A DNA stretch of 64,000 nt from Mediterranea massiliensis. Its GTDB lineage: Bacteria; Bacteroidota; Bacteroidia; Bacteroidales; Bacteroidaceae. Shown piece after piece: positions 9,482 through 16,641 of this stretch. The DNA is taken from assembly GCA_015060695.1 (NCBI GenBank), contig SUYA01000007.1:1-64000 (forward strand). Direction: 5' to 3'. Position numbers and translations under genes: made by a program. How positions within the stretch are numbered: the first letter of the stretch is position 1; each line of letters begins with the position of its first letter. A model generated the notes under the pieces. The model did not search any database. It worked only from the letters and a program-made list of their open reading frames with translations, and was not told the DNA's origin.

Positions 9482-10648
9482 ATGGAAGAACAAAGTTTTT
9501 TATCATTCATGGGTAATAACCTTGCCGATTTCTGGGAGTACACCGGCTTTGCGCAAGCAACCGGTCAACACCTCATCATGATATTGGTAGGTTTGTTCTT
9601 CTTGTTCTTAGCTATCAAGAAGAATTTCGAGCCCTTGTTGTTGGTACCCATTGGTTTTGGTATCCTCATCGGCAACATCCCCTTCAAAGCTGATGCCGGT
9701 CTTGAGATTGGTATCTACGAAGAGGGTTCTGTATTGAATATTCTTTATCAAGGTGTAAAGACGGGTTGGTATCCGCCATTGGTATTTCTTGGTATTGGAG
9801 CCATGACTGACTTCTCTGCCTTGATTTCCAATCCTAAGTTGATGTTGGTAGGTGCTGCTGCTCAATTCGGTATCTTTGGTGCCTACATGGTAGCATTGGC
9901 TATTGGTTTCGAGCCTGCACAAGCAGCAGGTATCGCCATCATTGGTGGTGCCGATGGTCCTACAGCTATCTTCCTTTCATCGAAGTTGGCTCCTAACTTG
10001 ATGGGTGCTATTGCCGTGTCGGCTTACTCTTACATGGCGCTTGTGCCTATCATCCAGCCGCCTATCATGCGTGCATTGACTACTAAGAAGGAAAAAGTTA
10101 TCCGCATGAAACCGGCCCGTGCCGTTTCACAAACAGAGAAGATTATCTTCCCCATCGTAGGCTTGTTGCTCACTTGCTTCTTGGTACCATCAGCTTTGCC
10201 ATTGTTGGGTATGTTGTTCTTTGGTAACCTGTTGAAGGAAAGTGGTGTAACTCGTCGTTTGGCCGAAACCGCCAGCGGTCCGTTGACCGATGCCATCATC
10301 GTGTTGCTCGGTGTAACCGTAGGTGCTTCTACCCAGGCTTCTGAGTTCTTGACATGGAACACCATCTTCATCTTCTTCCTTGGTTTCTGTGCATTCTGTA
10401 TTGCTACTACTTCGGGCGTATTGTTTGTTAAGTTCTTCAACCTCTTCTTGAGCAAGGAGAACAAAATCAATCCGCTTATCGGTAACGCCGGTGTATCGGC
10501 CGTACCGATGTCGGCTCGTATCTCTCAAAACGTAGGTTTGGAATACGATTCAAGCAACTACTTGCTGATGCACGCCATGGGTCCCAACGTTGCAGGCGTT
10601 ATCGGCTCGGCAACTGCCGCCGGTGTATTGCTTGGCTTCCTGGTATAA
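9482..10648 (+). CDS. mmdB: Sodium-pumping decarboxylase subunit beta
   Basis: Integral membrane subunit (OadB/MmdB family) that decarboxylates carboxybiotin and exports Na+. The 388 residues include about 9-10 hydrophobic segments. The conserved GGADGPTAIFLSSKLAP segment contains Asp158, equivalent to the essential Asp of OadB region IIIa. A second conserved region near residues 345-380 (SNYLLMHAMGPNVAGVIGSA) is present. It is the last gene of the cluster; a terminator follows at 10691. Confidence 0.95.
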   Translation: MEEQSFLSFMGNNLADFWEYTGFAQATGQHLIMILVGLFFLFLAIKKNFEPLLLVPIGFGILIGNIPFKADAGLEIGIYEEGSVLNILYQGVKTGWYPPLVFLGIGAMTDFSALISNPKLMLVGAAAQFGIFGAYMVALAIGFEPAQAAGIAIIGGADGPTAIFLSSKLAPNLMGAIAVSAYSYMALVPIIQPPIMRALTTKKEKVIRMKPARAVSQTEKIIFPIVGLLLTCFLVPSALPLLGMLFFGNLLKESGVTRRLAETASGPLTDAIIVLLGVTVGASTQASEFLTWNTIFIFFLGFCAFCIATTSGVLFVKFFNLFLSKENKINPLIGNAGVSAVPMSARISQNVGLEYDSSNYLLMHAMGPNVAGVIGSATAAGVLLGFLV

Positions 10649-10657
10649 ATGAATCAT

Positions 10658-10671
10658 TGAAAACGTTTGCA
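10658..10671 (+). promoter_or_regulatory. LacI-type operator upstream of susA-like gene
   Basis: TGAAAACGTTTGCA is palindromic except for one pair and fits the CG-centred operator shape of LacI-family regulators. Its centre is about 62 bp upstream of the -7 box of the neopullulanase gene. A matching operator sits at the same distance from the promoter of the other GH13 gene at 36466-39333. Confidence 0.55.
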
Positions 10672-10690
10672 TAACGTTCTATTAGATAGA

Positions 10691-10723
10691 TAGCGGAGGA
10701 AAACCTTTTTCTCCGCTATTTTG
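10691..10723 (+). terminator. Terminator of the mmd operon
   Basis: Stem TAGCGGAG (10691-10698) pairs with CTCCGCTA (10711-10718), followed by TTTTG. Confidence 0.8.
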
Positions 10724-10726
10724 TTT

Positions 10727-10734
10727 TACCTTTA
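10727..10734 (+). promoter_or_regulatory. Promoter -7 box of susA-like gene
   Basis: TACCTTTA, a near-consensus box 31 nt before the start codon. Confidence 0.5.
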
Positions 10735-10764
10735 CGCTCAGTTAAGTAACATAAAATCAATGTC

Positions 10765-12618
10765 ATGAAGAAGAAAGTATTTTCGTTATTAGGGGCATTA
10801 ATGCTCTCACTCGGCTCGTTTGCGGCTATGAATGTAAACAAGATTGACCCTCCCTTCTGGTTTACCGGTATGCTGAATCCCGAATTGCAACTGATGGTGT
10901 ATGGCGAAGGCATAGCCAATGCCCAAGTAAACGTAAACTATCCGGGTGTAGCGTTGAGCAGCACCGTGAAGCTGGAAAGCGACAACTACCTGTTGGTTTA
11001 TTTGAAACTGGAAAAGGATGTAAAGCCTGGCATGATGGAGCTTACCTTCAGTCAAGGAAAGAAGAAAATCGTACAACAATACGAACTGAAGGCACGCGCC
11101 AAGAAGGGATGCGAGCACAAGGGTTTCGATGCATCAGATGCCCTCTACCTGCTGATGCCCGACCGATTTGCCAACGGCAACCCCGATAACGACCAGATTG
11201 CCGGAATGGCCGAATACAAGGTTGACCGCAATGACCCCAACGCCCGTCATGGTGGCGACTTGGCCGGTATTGAACAAAACCTCGACTACTTCAGCGAGCT
11301 GGGTGTAACCGCCCTTTGGTTTACCCCCGTATTAGAGAACAACATGACCGGAGGCTCCTATCACGGCTATGCCACCACCGATTACTATCGCGTTGACCCA
11401 CGCTTTGGCACCAACGAAGAGTACAAACAACTCATCGAAAAGGCTCACGCCCGTGACATCAAGATTGTGATGGACATGATTTTCAACCATTGCGGCGTAG
11501 AGCATCCTTGGATAAAAGACATGCCCAGCAAAGATTGGTTCAACTACTCCGACTTCCAAAACCACTTCGTACAAACATCGTTCAAGCTGACGCCACACGT
11601 TGACCCCTATACATCGGAATACGACTTCGACCAGATGAACAACGGATGGTTTGTGCCCGCCATGCCCGACTTGAACCAAAAGAATCCGCACGTCACCAAA
11701 TACCTCATACAAAACAGTTTCTGGTGGATTGAGTATGCCGACATCGACGGCATCCGCATGGATACCTACCCCTATGCCGACTACGACGCCATGAGCGAGT
11801 GGATGAAGCAACTCAACGAAGAATATCCCAACTACAACACCGTGGGCGAAACGTGGGTTACCGAACCTGCCTACACCGCTTGGTGGCAAAAGGACAGCAA
11901 GCTATCGGCACCACGCAATAGCCACTTGAAGACGGTGATGGACTTCAGCTTCTTCGACAAGATAAACCTGGCTAAGAACGAGCAAACCGAAACTTGGTTT
12001 AAGGGCTTGGACAGGGTGTATAACAACTTTGTGTACGACTACCTCTACCCCAACCCCTCGTCGGTATTGGCATTCATCGAAAACCACGACACCGACCGCT
12101 TCTTGGGCGAAGGCGACAACCTGCCCATGCTGAAGCAAGCCGTTACCCTGCTGCTCACCACCCACCGCATCCCGCAACTCTACTACGGCACCGAGGTGAT
12201 GATGAACGGTGTGAAGGCCAAGAGCGACGGCTATGTGCGTTGCGACTTCCCCGGCGGATGGAAGGGCGATGCCCGTTCGGCACTGACCAAAGAGGGTCGC
12301 ACTGCTATCCAAAACGAGTGTTTCGACTTCTTCAAGACCATCTTGAACTGGCGTAAGGGCAACGACGTGATTGGCAAAGGAAAGATGGTGCAATTCATGG
12401 TGCAACACGGCGTCTATGCCTATGCCCGTCAACACGAAGGCAAGACCGTATTCGTATTGCTGAACGGTACCGATGCCCCCACTACCCTGCCGCTGCACTA
12501 CTACAAAGAGATATTGAAAGATTGCAAGCAAGGCAAAGACATCTTAAGCGGCCGCATCGTTACGTTTGACAAAGAGTTGCCGATGGCGGCACGCGAATCG
12601 CTGGTGATTGAGTTATAA
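10765..12618 (+). CDS. SusA-like neopullulanase / cyclomaltodextrinase (GH13)
   Basis: Periplasmic alpha-glucan hydrolase that cuts malto-oligosaccharides, pullulan or cyclodextrins. It begins with a signal peptide (MKKKVFSLLGALMLSLGSF) without a lipobox, so it is soluble in the periplasm. An N-terminal Ig-like domain (about residues 22-115) precedes the barrel. Catalytic regions are visible: I MDMIFNHCG, II GIRMDTYPY (nucleophile Asp), III VGETWV (acid Glu) and IV FIENHDTDR. The length of 617 residues equals my recollection of B. thetaiotaomicron SusA. No susBCDEFG or SusR gene is nearby, so this is a stand-alone copy. Codon use is C-rich as in the preceding operon, suggesting strong expression. 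Confidence 0.88.
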   Translation: MKKKVFSLLGALMLSLGSFAAMNVNKIDPPFWFTGMLNPELQLMVYGEGIANAQVNVNYPGVALSSTVKLESDNYLLVYLKLEKDVKPGMMELTFSQGKKKIVQQYELKARAKKGCEHKGFDASDALYLLMPDRFANGNPDNDQIAGMAEYKVDRNDPNARHGGDLAGIEQNLDYFSELGVTALWFTPVLENNMTGGSYHGYATTDYYRVDPRFGTNEEYKQLIEKAHARDIKIVMDMIFNHCGVEHPWIKDMPSKDWFNYSDFQNHFVQTSFKLTPHVDPYTSEYDFDQMNNGWFVPAMPDLNQKNPHVTKYLIQNSFWWIEYADIDGIRMDTYPYADYDAMSEWMKQLNEEYPNYNTVGETWVTEPAYTAWWQKDSKLSAPRNSHLKTVMDFSFFDKINLAKNEQTETWFKGLDRVYNNFVYDYLYPNPSSVLAFIENHDTDRFLGEGDNLPMLKQAVTLLLTTHRIPQLYYGTEVMMNGVKAKSDGYVRCDFPGGWKGDARSALTKEGRTAIQNECFDFFKTILNWRKGNDVIGKGKMVQFMVQHGVYAYARQHEGKTVFVLLNGTDAPTTLPLHYYKEILKDCKQGKDILSGRIVTFDKELPMAARESLVIEL

Positions 12619-12671
12619 ATTCAAAACTCAAAAACAAGGCATAAAAAATAATCCGATTTAACCTATTAACA

Positions 12672-12767
12672 GTTCCCATTAAAGGAAACGCCAGTTCCCT
12701 TTAATGGGAACGCTCGTTTCCACATATAGTAACTGTTGTTTCCTACTATTTGGAAACAACAGTTACT
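12672..12767. repeat. Array of four 22-bp palindromic units (type D)
   Basis: Units begin at 12672, 12694, 12716 and 12738, exactly 22 bp apart. Each has the form GTTnCC, six to eight variable bases, then a GGnAAC-like arm. The last unit extends into a perfect 16-bp inverted repeat (12728-12743 with 12752-12767). It lies in the gap between convergent genes. The layout matches arrays at 28092, 39673, 49148 and 62746, though the sequence differs. Confidence 0.75.
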
Positions 12768-12790
12768 TTTAATTCCCCTTCGGAAAACAA

Positions 12791-12823
12791 AAAAAGGACG
12801 CACCCGTCGGGGTGCATCCTTTA
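12791..12823. terminator. Bidirectional terminator between susA-like and BspA-like genes
   Basis: AAAGGACGCACCC pairs with GGGGTGCATCCTTT across a 3-nt loop, flanked by A and T runs, so it can stop transcription both ways. Confidence 0.85.
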
Positions 12824-12850
12824 CATAATTATAAGAAGGCAGCTTTATTT

Positions 12851-14572
12851 TCAGTTGTTTTTTACTTTGATTTCGGCATTAGTGTTATTAATATTTGTTC
12901 CTTTTCCTTCAAGAGAAGTTTTAGTGGCTTCATCTTTTACATATACCGGTATCGGTTTAGATGCAGCATTTTTACCTAAATTAGAGAACATATAGTCACA
13001 ATCAGTATTCTCACTAAAAACAAAGTTACTCAAATCGAGCGAGGTTAGCGAAGAACATTCATAGAACATATAACTCATATCGGTTACTTTCGACGTATTG
13101 AAGTTATTACCAAAGGTTATAGATTCAAGATTTGAACAACTATTAAACATATTGCCCATATATGTTACATTCGCCGTATTGAAGTTACTCAAATTGAGCG
13201 AGGTTAGCGAAGAGCATAGTTGAAACATAGCACCCATATCCGTTACATTCGACGTATTGAAGCTGCTCAAATCGAGCGAAATAAGCGCTTTGCATTCATA
13301 GAACATTAATTCCATATCTGTTACTTTCGACGTATTGAAGTTACTCAAATCGAGCGAGGTTAGCGCTTTGCATTCATAGAACATATATTGCATATCCGCT
13401 ACATTCGACGTATTGAAACCACTCAAATCGAGTGAAGTAAGTTTAGAACATTCTTCAAACATTCTGTACATATCTGTTACATTCTCCGTATTGAAATTAC
13501 TACCAAAGTTTATAGATTCAAGATTTGCGCAATTAGAGAACATATATTGCATAGTCTTCACATTCGATGTATTGATGTCATCTCCAAAGTCGATAGCGGT
13601 TATTTTATTTAAGTACGGAAACATATAATTGCTGAACTCATTAAACACGAACTCGGCATCGGCGGTATGTATTTCGAGGGTATTATCATTACCCGCTACC
13701 ATGTAGGCGTTGGAGGTGTCGATTGGATTATCTTTATTGGTATTATCGCTATTGGCTATAAACTTGATTTTGGTCAAAGAAGAATGAGAGCTTGAGAACT
13801 CACTTAGAGCATAATAAATCTTATTACCCATAGGCAATAAGCACGCTTTGGCTAATGCAACAGTAGAGTTATAGAAAACACCTACCCGGATGCCCTCCTC
13901 AGGCGTTACCGTCTTCGTGGAGGTATAAGCCTCAGAATCAGTGGTGGTTACAGTAAACTTCAGCTTTGTATCCTTGACTATGGCGGGCAGGTTGATGTAA
14001 ACGGCCTCTCTGCTTATAGTTTCATTAGAGATAGCAATATTAACCCCCTCGCCCACTATGCAGATGGATGAAATCTTGGCACCATCGGGCAAGCCGCTGA
14101 ACGTAGCCTTCAGTATGGCGGTGGAGTGAGTGAAACGAAACGCACCGTTGCTATACTTGCCCTCCATATAGGTGGTAGCACCATTCAGCGCACCGGTTTG
14201 TTGGGATAAATCTTTTGTATATTCATCGTCGTAAGCGGGATAGTAGGCTTTGATGCCATCGGTTAAGGTTACGCCTTCGGGCAAGGTAGCGGTAAATTCT
14301 TTGCTATCGGCATCGTATGTAAACGCCACCTTCTCTTCGCCAATAACCGCCGTAAAGGCATCATCAGCCGTCCAAGATAGCTTTAAGCCTTCCGTGCCTT
14401 CCTCGAAATCAAGGCGTGTAGCGGCCTGCTCGCCGGGTGTATAGGCTTTTACGCTAATTGTTTTCTGTACGACAGGCTTTTGCAAGGCTTCCACCTGTTC
14501 GAAATCGTGGTTGGTACATGCGGCAAGGGCTATCGCCATCCATCCGCATAAAAGTCGTAATATTGTCTTCAT
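12851..14572 (-). CDS. BspA-like surface lipoprotein with DUF285 leucine-rich repeats
   Basis: A 573-aa lipoprotein (signal peptide ending LAACTN). Residues about 20-260 resemble fimbrillin-like N-terminal domains of Bacteroidales surface proteins (SWTADDAFTAVIG and similar). From about residue 330 come seven 26-residue repeats of the DUF285 type with the consensus FNTSNVTDMxxMFxxCxxLTSL, plus a degenerate eighth. DNA repeats of 78 bp run from about 13020 to 13580. Such proteins serve in adhesion or immune contact in oral and gut bacteria; the ligand here is unknown. It lies 18 nt after the 42-aa peptide gene and is probably co-transcribed with it from the promoter near 14961. The repeats invite copy-number change by recombination. 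Confidence 0.88.
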   Translation of the reverse strand: MKTILRLLCGWMAIALAACTNHDFEQVEALQKPVVQKTISVKAYTPGEQAATRLDFEEGTEGLKLSWTADDAFTAVIGEEKVAFTYDADSKEFTATLPEGVTLTDGIKAYYPAYDDEYTKDLSQQTGALNGATTYMEGKYSNGAFRFTHSTAILKATFSGLPDGAKISSICIVGEGVNIAISNETISREAVYINLPAIVKDTKLKFTVTTTDSEAYTSTKTVTPEEGIRVGVFYNSTVALAKACLLPMGNKIYYALSEFSSSHSSLTKIKFIANSDNTNKDNPIDTSNAYMVAGNDNTLEIHTADAEFVFNEFSNYMFPYLNKITAIDFGDDINTSNVKTMQYMFSNCANLESINFGSNFNTENVTDMYRMFEECSKLTSLDLSGFNTSNVADMQYMFYECKALTSLDLSNFNTSKVTDMELMFYECKALISLDLSSFNTSNVTDMGAMFQLCSSLTSLNLSNFNTANVTYMGNMFNSCSNLESITFGNNFNTSKVTDMSYMFYECSSLTSLDLSNFVFSENTDCDYMFSNLGKNAASKPIPVYVKDEATKTSLEGKGTNINNTNAEIKVKNN

Positions 14573-14590
14573 AGTGCTTTCTTCCTATTA

Positions 14591-14719
14591 TTAAAACGGA
14601 TTGCCGCCATTAGGTAAACTTGCCGGATCGCTTGCGTAAAATCCTTGTTCCACTTCTACCTCAATCACTTCTACTTGCGGTGCCTCGTAGGCATCGTACA
14701 TTCGTTCGTTTCTCTTCAT
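14591..14719 (-). CDS. 42-aa peptide gene upstream of BspA-like gene
   Basis: A short ORF read on the minus strand, beginning MKRNERMYDAYEAPQVEVIE and ending SLPNGGNPF. It has no signal peptide. The middle is a beta-prone acidic stretch (VEVIEVEVEQGF), and the C-terminus is small-residue rich with GG. I recall similar short peptides beside surface-lipoprotein genes in Bacteroidales but cannot verify this, and no function is assigned. It is separated by 18 nt from the BspA-like gene, with the same strand, so co-transcription is likely. A modified-peptide precursor or an export or assembly helper are possibilities only. Confidence 0.6.
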   Translation of the reverse strand: MKRNERMYDAYEAPQVEVIEVEVEQGFYASDPASLPNGGNPF

Positions 14720-14753
14720 ATTACTTATTATATTACTTAAAACATGGGGTTAG

Positions 14754-14933
<180 letters not shown>

Positions 14934-14960
14934 ATACAACTATTTTCGAAGTTATTTCTG

Positions 14961-14991
14961 CAAAAATAATTCATTTTATTTTAACATCCAA
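14961..14991 (-). promoter_or_regulatory. Promoter for the BspA leader transcript
   Basis: Minus strand: TTGG (14991-14988), 19 bp, then TATTTTTG (14968-14961). Good match to the Bacteroidetes promoter. Start expected near 14954. Confidence 0.6.
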
Positions 14992-15021
14992 CTATTTCTC
15001 TGAAAAAAATATATGAATACT

Positions 15022-15039
15022 CGTGGAGAGTGTGGACAA
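15022..15039. repeat. Left 18-bp direct repeat flanking the DUF3791/DUF3990 cassette
   Basis: CGTGGAGAGTGTGGACAA; the copy at 16046-16063 differs at one base. The two flank the three-gene cassette in direct orientation. Confidence 0.75.
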
Positions 15040-15101
15040 AGATATACGTAACAAAAGAATATAAAATAGATAAAAAGGTGTGCCAATTAAAATATTATCA
15101 T

Positions 15102-15109
15102 TAATTTTG
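15102..15109 (+). promoter_or_regulatory. Promoter -7 box of the DUF3791/DUF3990 cassette
   Basis: TAATTTTG, 33 nt before the first gene of the cassette. Confidence 0.55.
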
Positions 15110-15141
15110 CACTTGGGTATTGTTATAAACAATTGTAAAAC

Positions 15142-15360
15142 ATGGGAAATAAGTATCAAATACCATACATCAATGCGTGCATCCGAGCGTTTGCCAAACG
15201 ATTTGAAATGACCGTAAAAGCCGCATTCGAATACCTATACGCATTTAAAGGTATAGATTTCCTTATTGAGTTTTACGAAATTGAACACCTACAATCCATA
15301 GACGATGCCGTGGACGACTTAATTGTGTGTTGCATTAATAACGGAGGAAACATCAGATGA
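15142..15360 (+). CDS. DUF3791 family protein
   Basis: A 72-aa soluble protein with the pattern of DUF3791 (AFEYLYAFKGIDFLIEFYE, then DDAVDDLIVCCINNGG). Function is not established. It is mostly helical and acidic in its second half. Its stop overlaps the start of the DUF3990 gene (ATGA), a coupling common in toxin-antitoxin-like pairs. In that reading it would be the small neutralising or partner protein, which is inference. Family recognition is by pattern. Confidence 0.75.
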   Translation: MGNKYQIPYINACIRAFAKRFEMTVKAAFEYLYAFKGIDFLIEFYEIEHLQSIDDAVDDLIVCCINNGGNIR

Positions 15361-15800
15361 AGTTATACCACGGAACAAACTGCGATTTCGATGCTATAGA
15401 CCTATCTAAATCGAACAAATACAAGGATTTTGGGCAAGGATTCTATTTGACAGAGATATACCAGCAAGCCAAAGAACTTGCCAACAAGAAAGCACGTTTG
15501 TTTGGAGGAATGCCTATCGTTCAGACATACGAATTTGACGAGTCGCTACTAAACAATCATGAATTGAAAATCCTGAAATTTAAAAAGCCAACAACCGAAT
15601 GGGCTGAATTCATTTTCAAAAATAGAAATAGAAGTGCTCACTTTAATCACGATTTCGACATTGTAATTGGCCCCATTGCCAACGACGGAGTAGCCTATCT
15701 GCTTGGCCGATATGAAGAAGGCACCCTCTCACTGAACGAGCTTTCACAAGAACTTACTTTCAAGCAGTTGAACAATCAATATTTCTTTGGAACAACCTAA
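15357..15800 (+). CDS. DUF3990 protein, ADP-ribosyltransferase-like fold
   Basis: A 147-aa protein with the DUF3990 motifs LYHGTNCDFDAIDL and KDFGQGFYLTEIYQQA. The HGT and GFYLT patterns resemble the NAD-binding core of ADP-ribosyltransferases (R/H-G-T then Y-x-T). A C-terminal IVIGPIANDGV segment is also conserved in the family as I remember it. The substrate is unknown. Its position between two very small genes, with an ATGA overlap upstream, is that of a toxin-like effector in a small operon. This is inference; no activity can be shown from sequence. Confidence 0.72.
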   Translation: MKLYHGTNCDFDAIDLSKSNKYKDFGQGFYLTEIYQQAKELANKKARLFGGMPIVQTYEFDESLLNNHELKILKFKKPTTEWAEFIFKNRNRSAHFNHDFDIVIGPIANDGVAYLLGRYEEGTLSLNELSQELTFKQLNNQYFFGTT

Positions 15801-15823
15801 GCCTTAAAACACTTAAAAAGATT

Positions 15824-16039
15824 ATGATTGCGCCAAACCAAAGAGATTTTCTCATAAACCACATCATCGACCAATTGACTGAATTTGTCATGACCGACTT
15901 CCAACTCCCCCTCTCGGCTGCGCTCAAGGAGGTATATCAATCGAAAGTATATCAACTTTTACAATCAAATGATGGCAACCTTTACACACAAAGTCCGTCA
16001 TACATCTACGAATTGCTGAAGCAAGAAATCAATCGTTAA
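15824..16039 (+). CDS. Small protein, third gene of the DUF3990 cassette
   Basis: A 71-aa protein, all-helical by pattern: DFLINHIIDQLTEFVMTDF, then LPLSAALKEVYQSKVYQLL and YTQSPSYIYELLKQE. I recall similar small proteins encoded next to DUF3990 in Bacteroidales but have no family name. It starts 23 nt after the DUF3990 gene. It could be a second partner or an alternative antitoxin. There is no DNA-binding motif, signal peptide or membrane segment. Confidence 0.6.
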   Translation: MIAPNQRDFLINHIIDQLTEFVMTDFQLPLSAALKEVYQSKVYQLLQSNDGNLYTQSPSYIYELLKQEINR

Positions 16040-16045
16040 CAACAG

Positions 16046-16063
16046 CGTGGACAGTGTGGACAA
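16046..16063. repeat. Right 18-bp direct repeat flanking the DUF3791/DUF3990 cassette
   Basis: CGTGGACAGTGTGGACAA, 17 of 18 identical to 15022-15039, starting 7 nt after the stop of the last cassette gene. Confidence 0.75.
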
Positions 16064-16078
16064 CCATTTGCTAACACA

Positions 16079-16489
16079 CTAACCCACTACCGTAGCCACC
16101 ACACGCCGCGCACCGCCATAATCGCGAAACTCGCACAGATAGATGCCTTGCCAAGTACCTAAGTTAAGGCGGCCGTTGGTGATGGGAATGGTGAGCGACA
16201 CACCCGTCAGCGAGCTCTTGGCATGGCTGGGCATGTCGTCGCTACCCTCGTCTATGTGGCGGTAGTAGGGTTCGTCTTCACGCACTAAGCGGTTGTAAAT
16301 CTGCTCCATGTCGGCACGCACCGAAGGGTCATAGTTCTCGTTGATGGAGAGGGCGCAGCTGGTGTGCTGCACAAAGAGATGGAGCAAACCCGTCTGAGGT
16401 AACGGAGGAAGCTGGGCAAGCACTTCGCTTGTCACTAAATGAAATCCACGATTGCGAGGCTTTAATGAGAATGTGTGTTGAGTTATCAT
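16079..16489 (-). CDS. YjbQ (UPF0047) family protein
   Basis: A 136-aa cytoplasmic protein of the YjbQ family. Family members show weak thiamine-phosphate synthase activity; the true role is unsettled. Conserved elements are present: LHLFVQHTSCALSINENYDP, YRHIDEGSDDMPSHAKSSL and LNLGTWQGIYLCEFRD. The His residues and SSL segment form the usual active-site or metal site. It is a single gene converging on the DUF3990 cassette. Its start is supported by the start of the conserved domain. Confidence 0.92.
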   Translation of the reverse strand: MITQHTFSLKPRNRGFHLVTSEVLAQLPPLPQTGLLHLFVQHTSCALSINENYDPSVRADMEQIYNRLVREDEPYYRHIDEGSDDMPSHAKSSLTGVSLTIPITNGRLNLGTWQGIYLCEFRDYGGARRVVATVVG

Positions 16490-16602
16490 TTCTTTATGAT
16501 TTATGATTTATGCAAAGTAAGAAAATAAACATGAAAGCAAAAAGAGAGCATCCCTATTTAAATAGATTCTAAATAAATATTGCAGATGTGACAACATTTT
16601 TA

Positions 16603-16610
16603 TACCTTTG
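16603..16610 (+). promoter_or_regulatory. Promoter of feoAB
   Basis: TACCTTTG with TTG 20 bp upstream. Start predicted near 16617, so the in-frame start at 16588 is excluded in favour of 16642. Confidence 0.65.
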
Positions 16611-16641
16611 CGCCGTTATCATAAACAAGGGTGCAGAAGAT

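Noticed and set aside
11902..12531. 209-aa minus-strand ORF in the SusA-like gene
   Set aside because: Antisense shadow; the plus-strand protein has all GH13 motifs.
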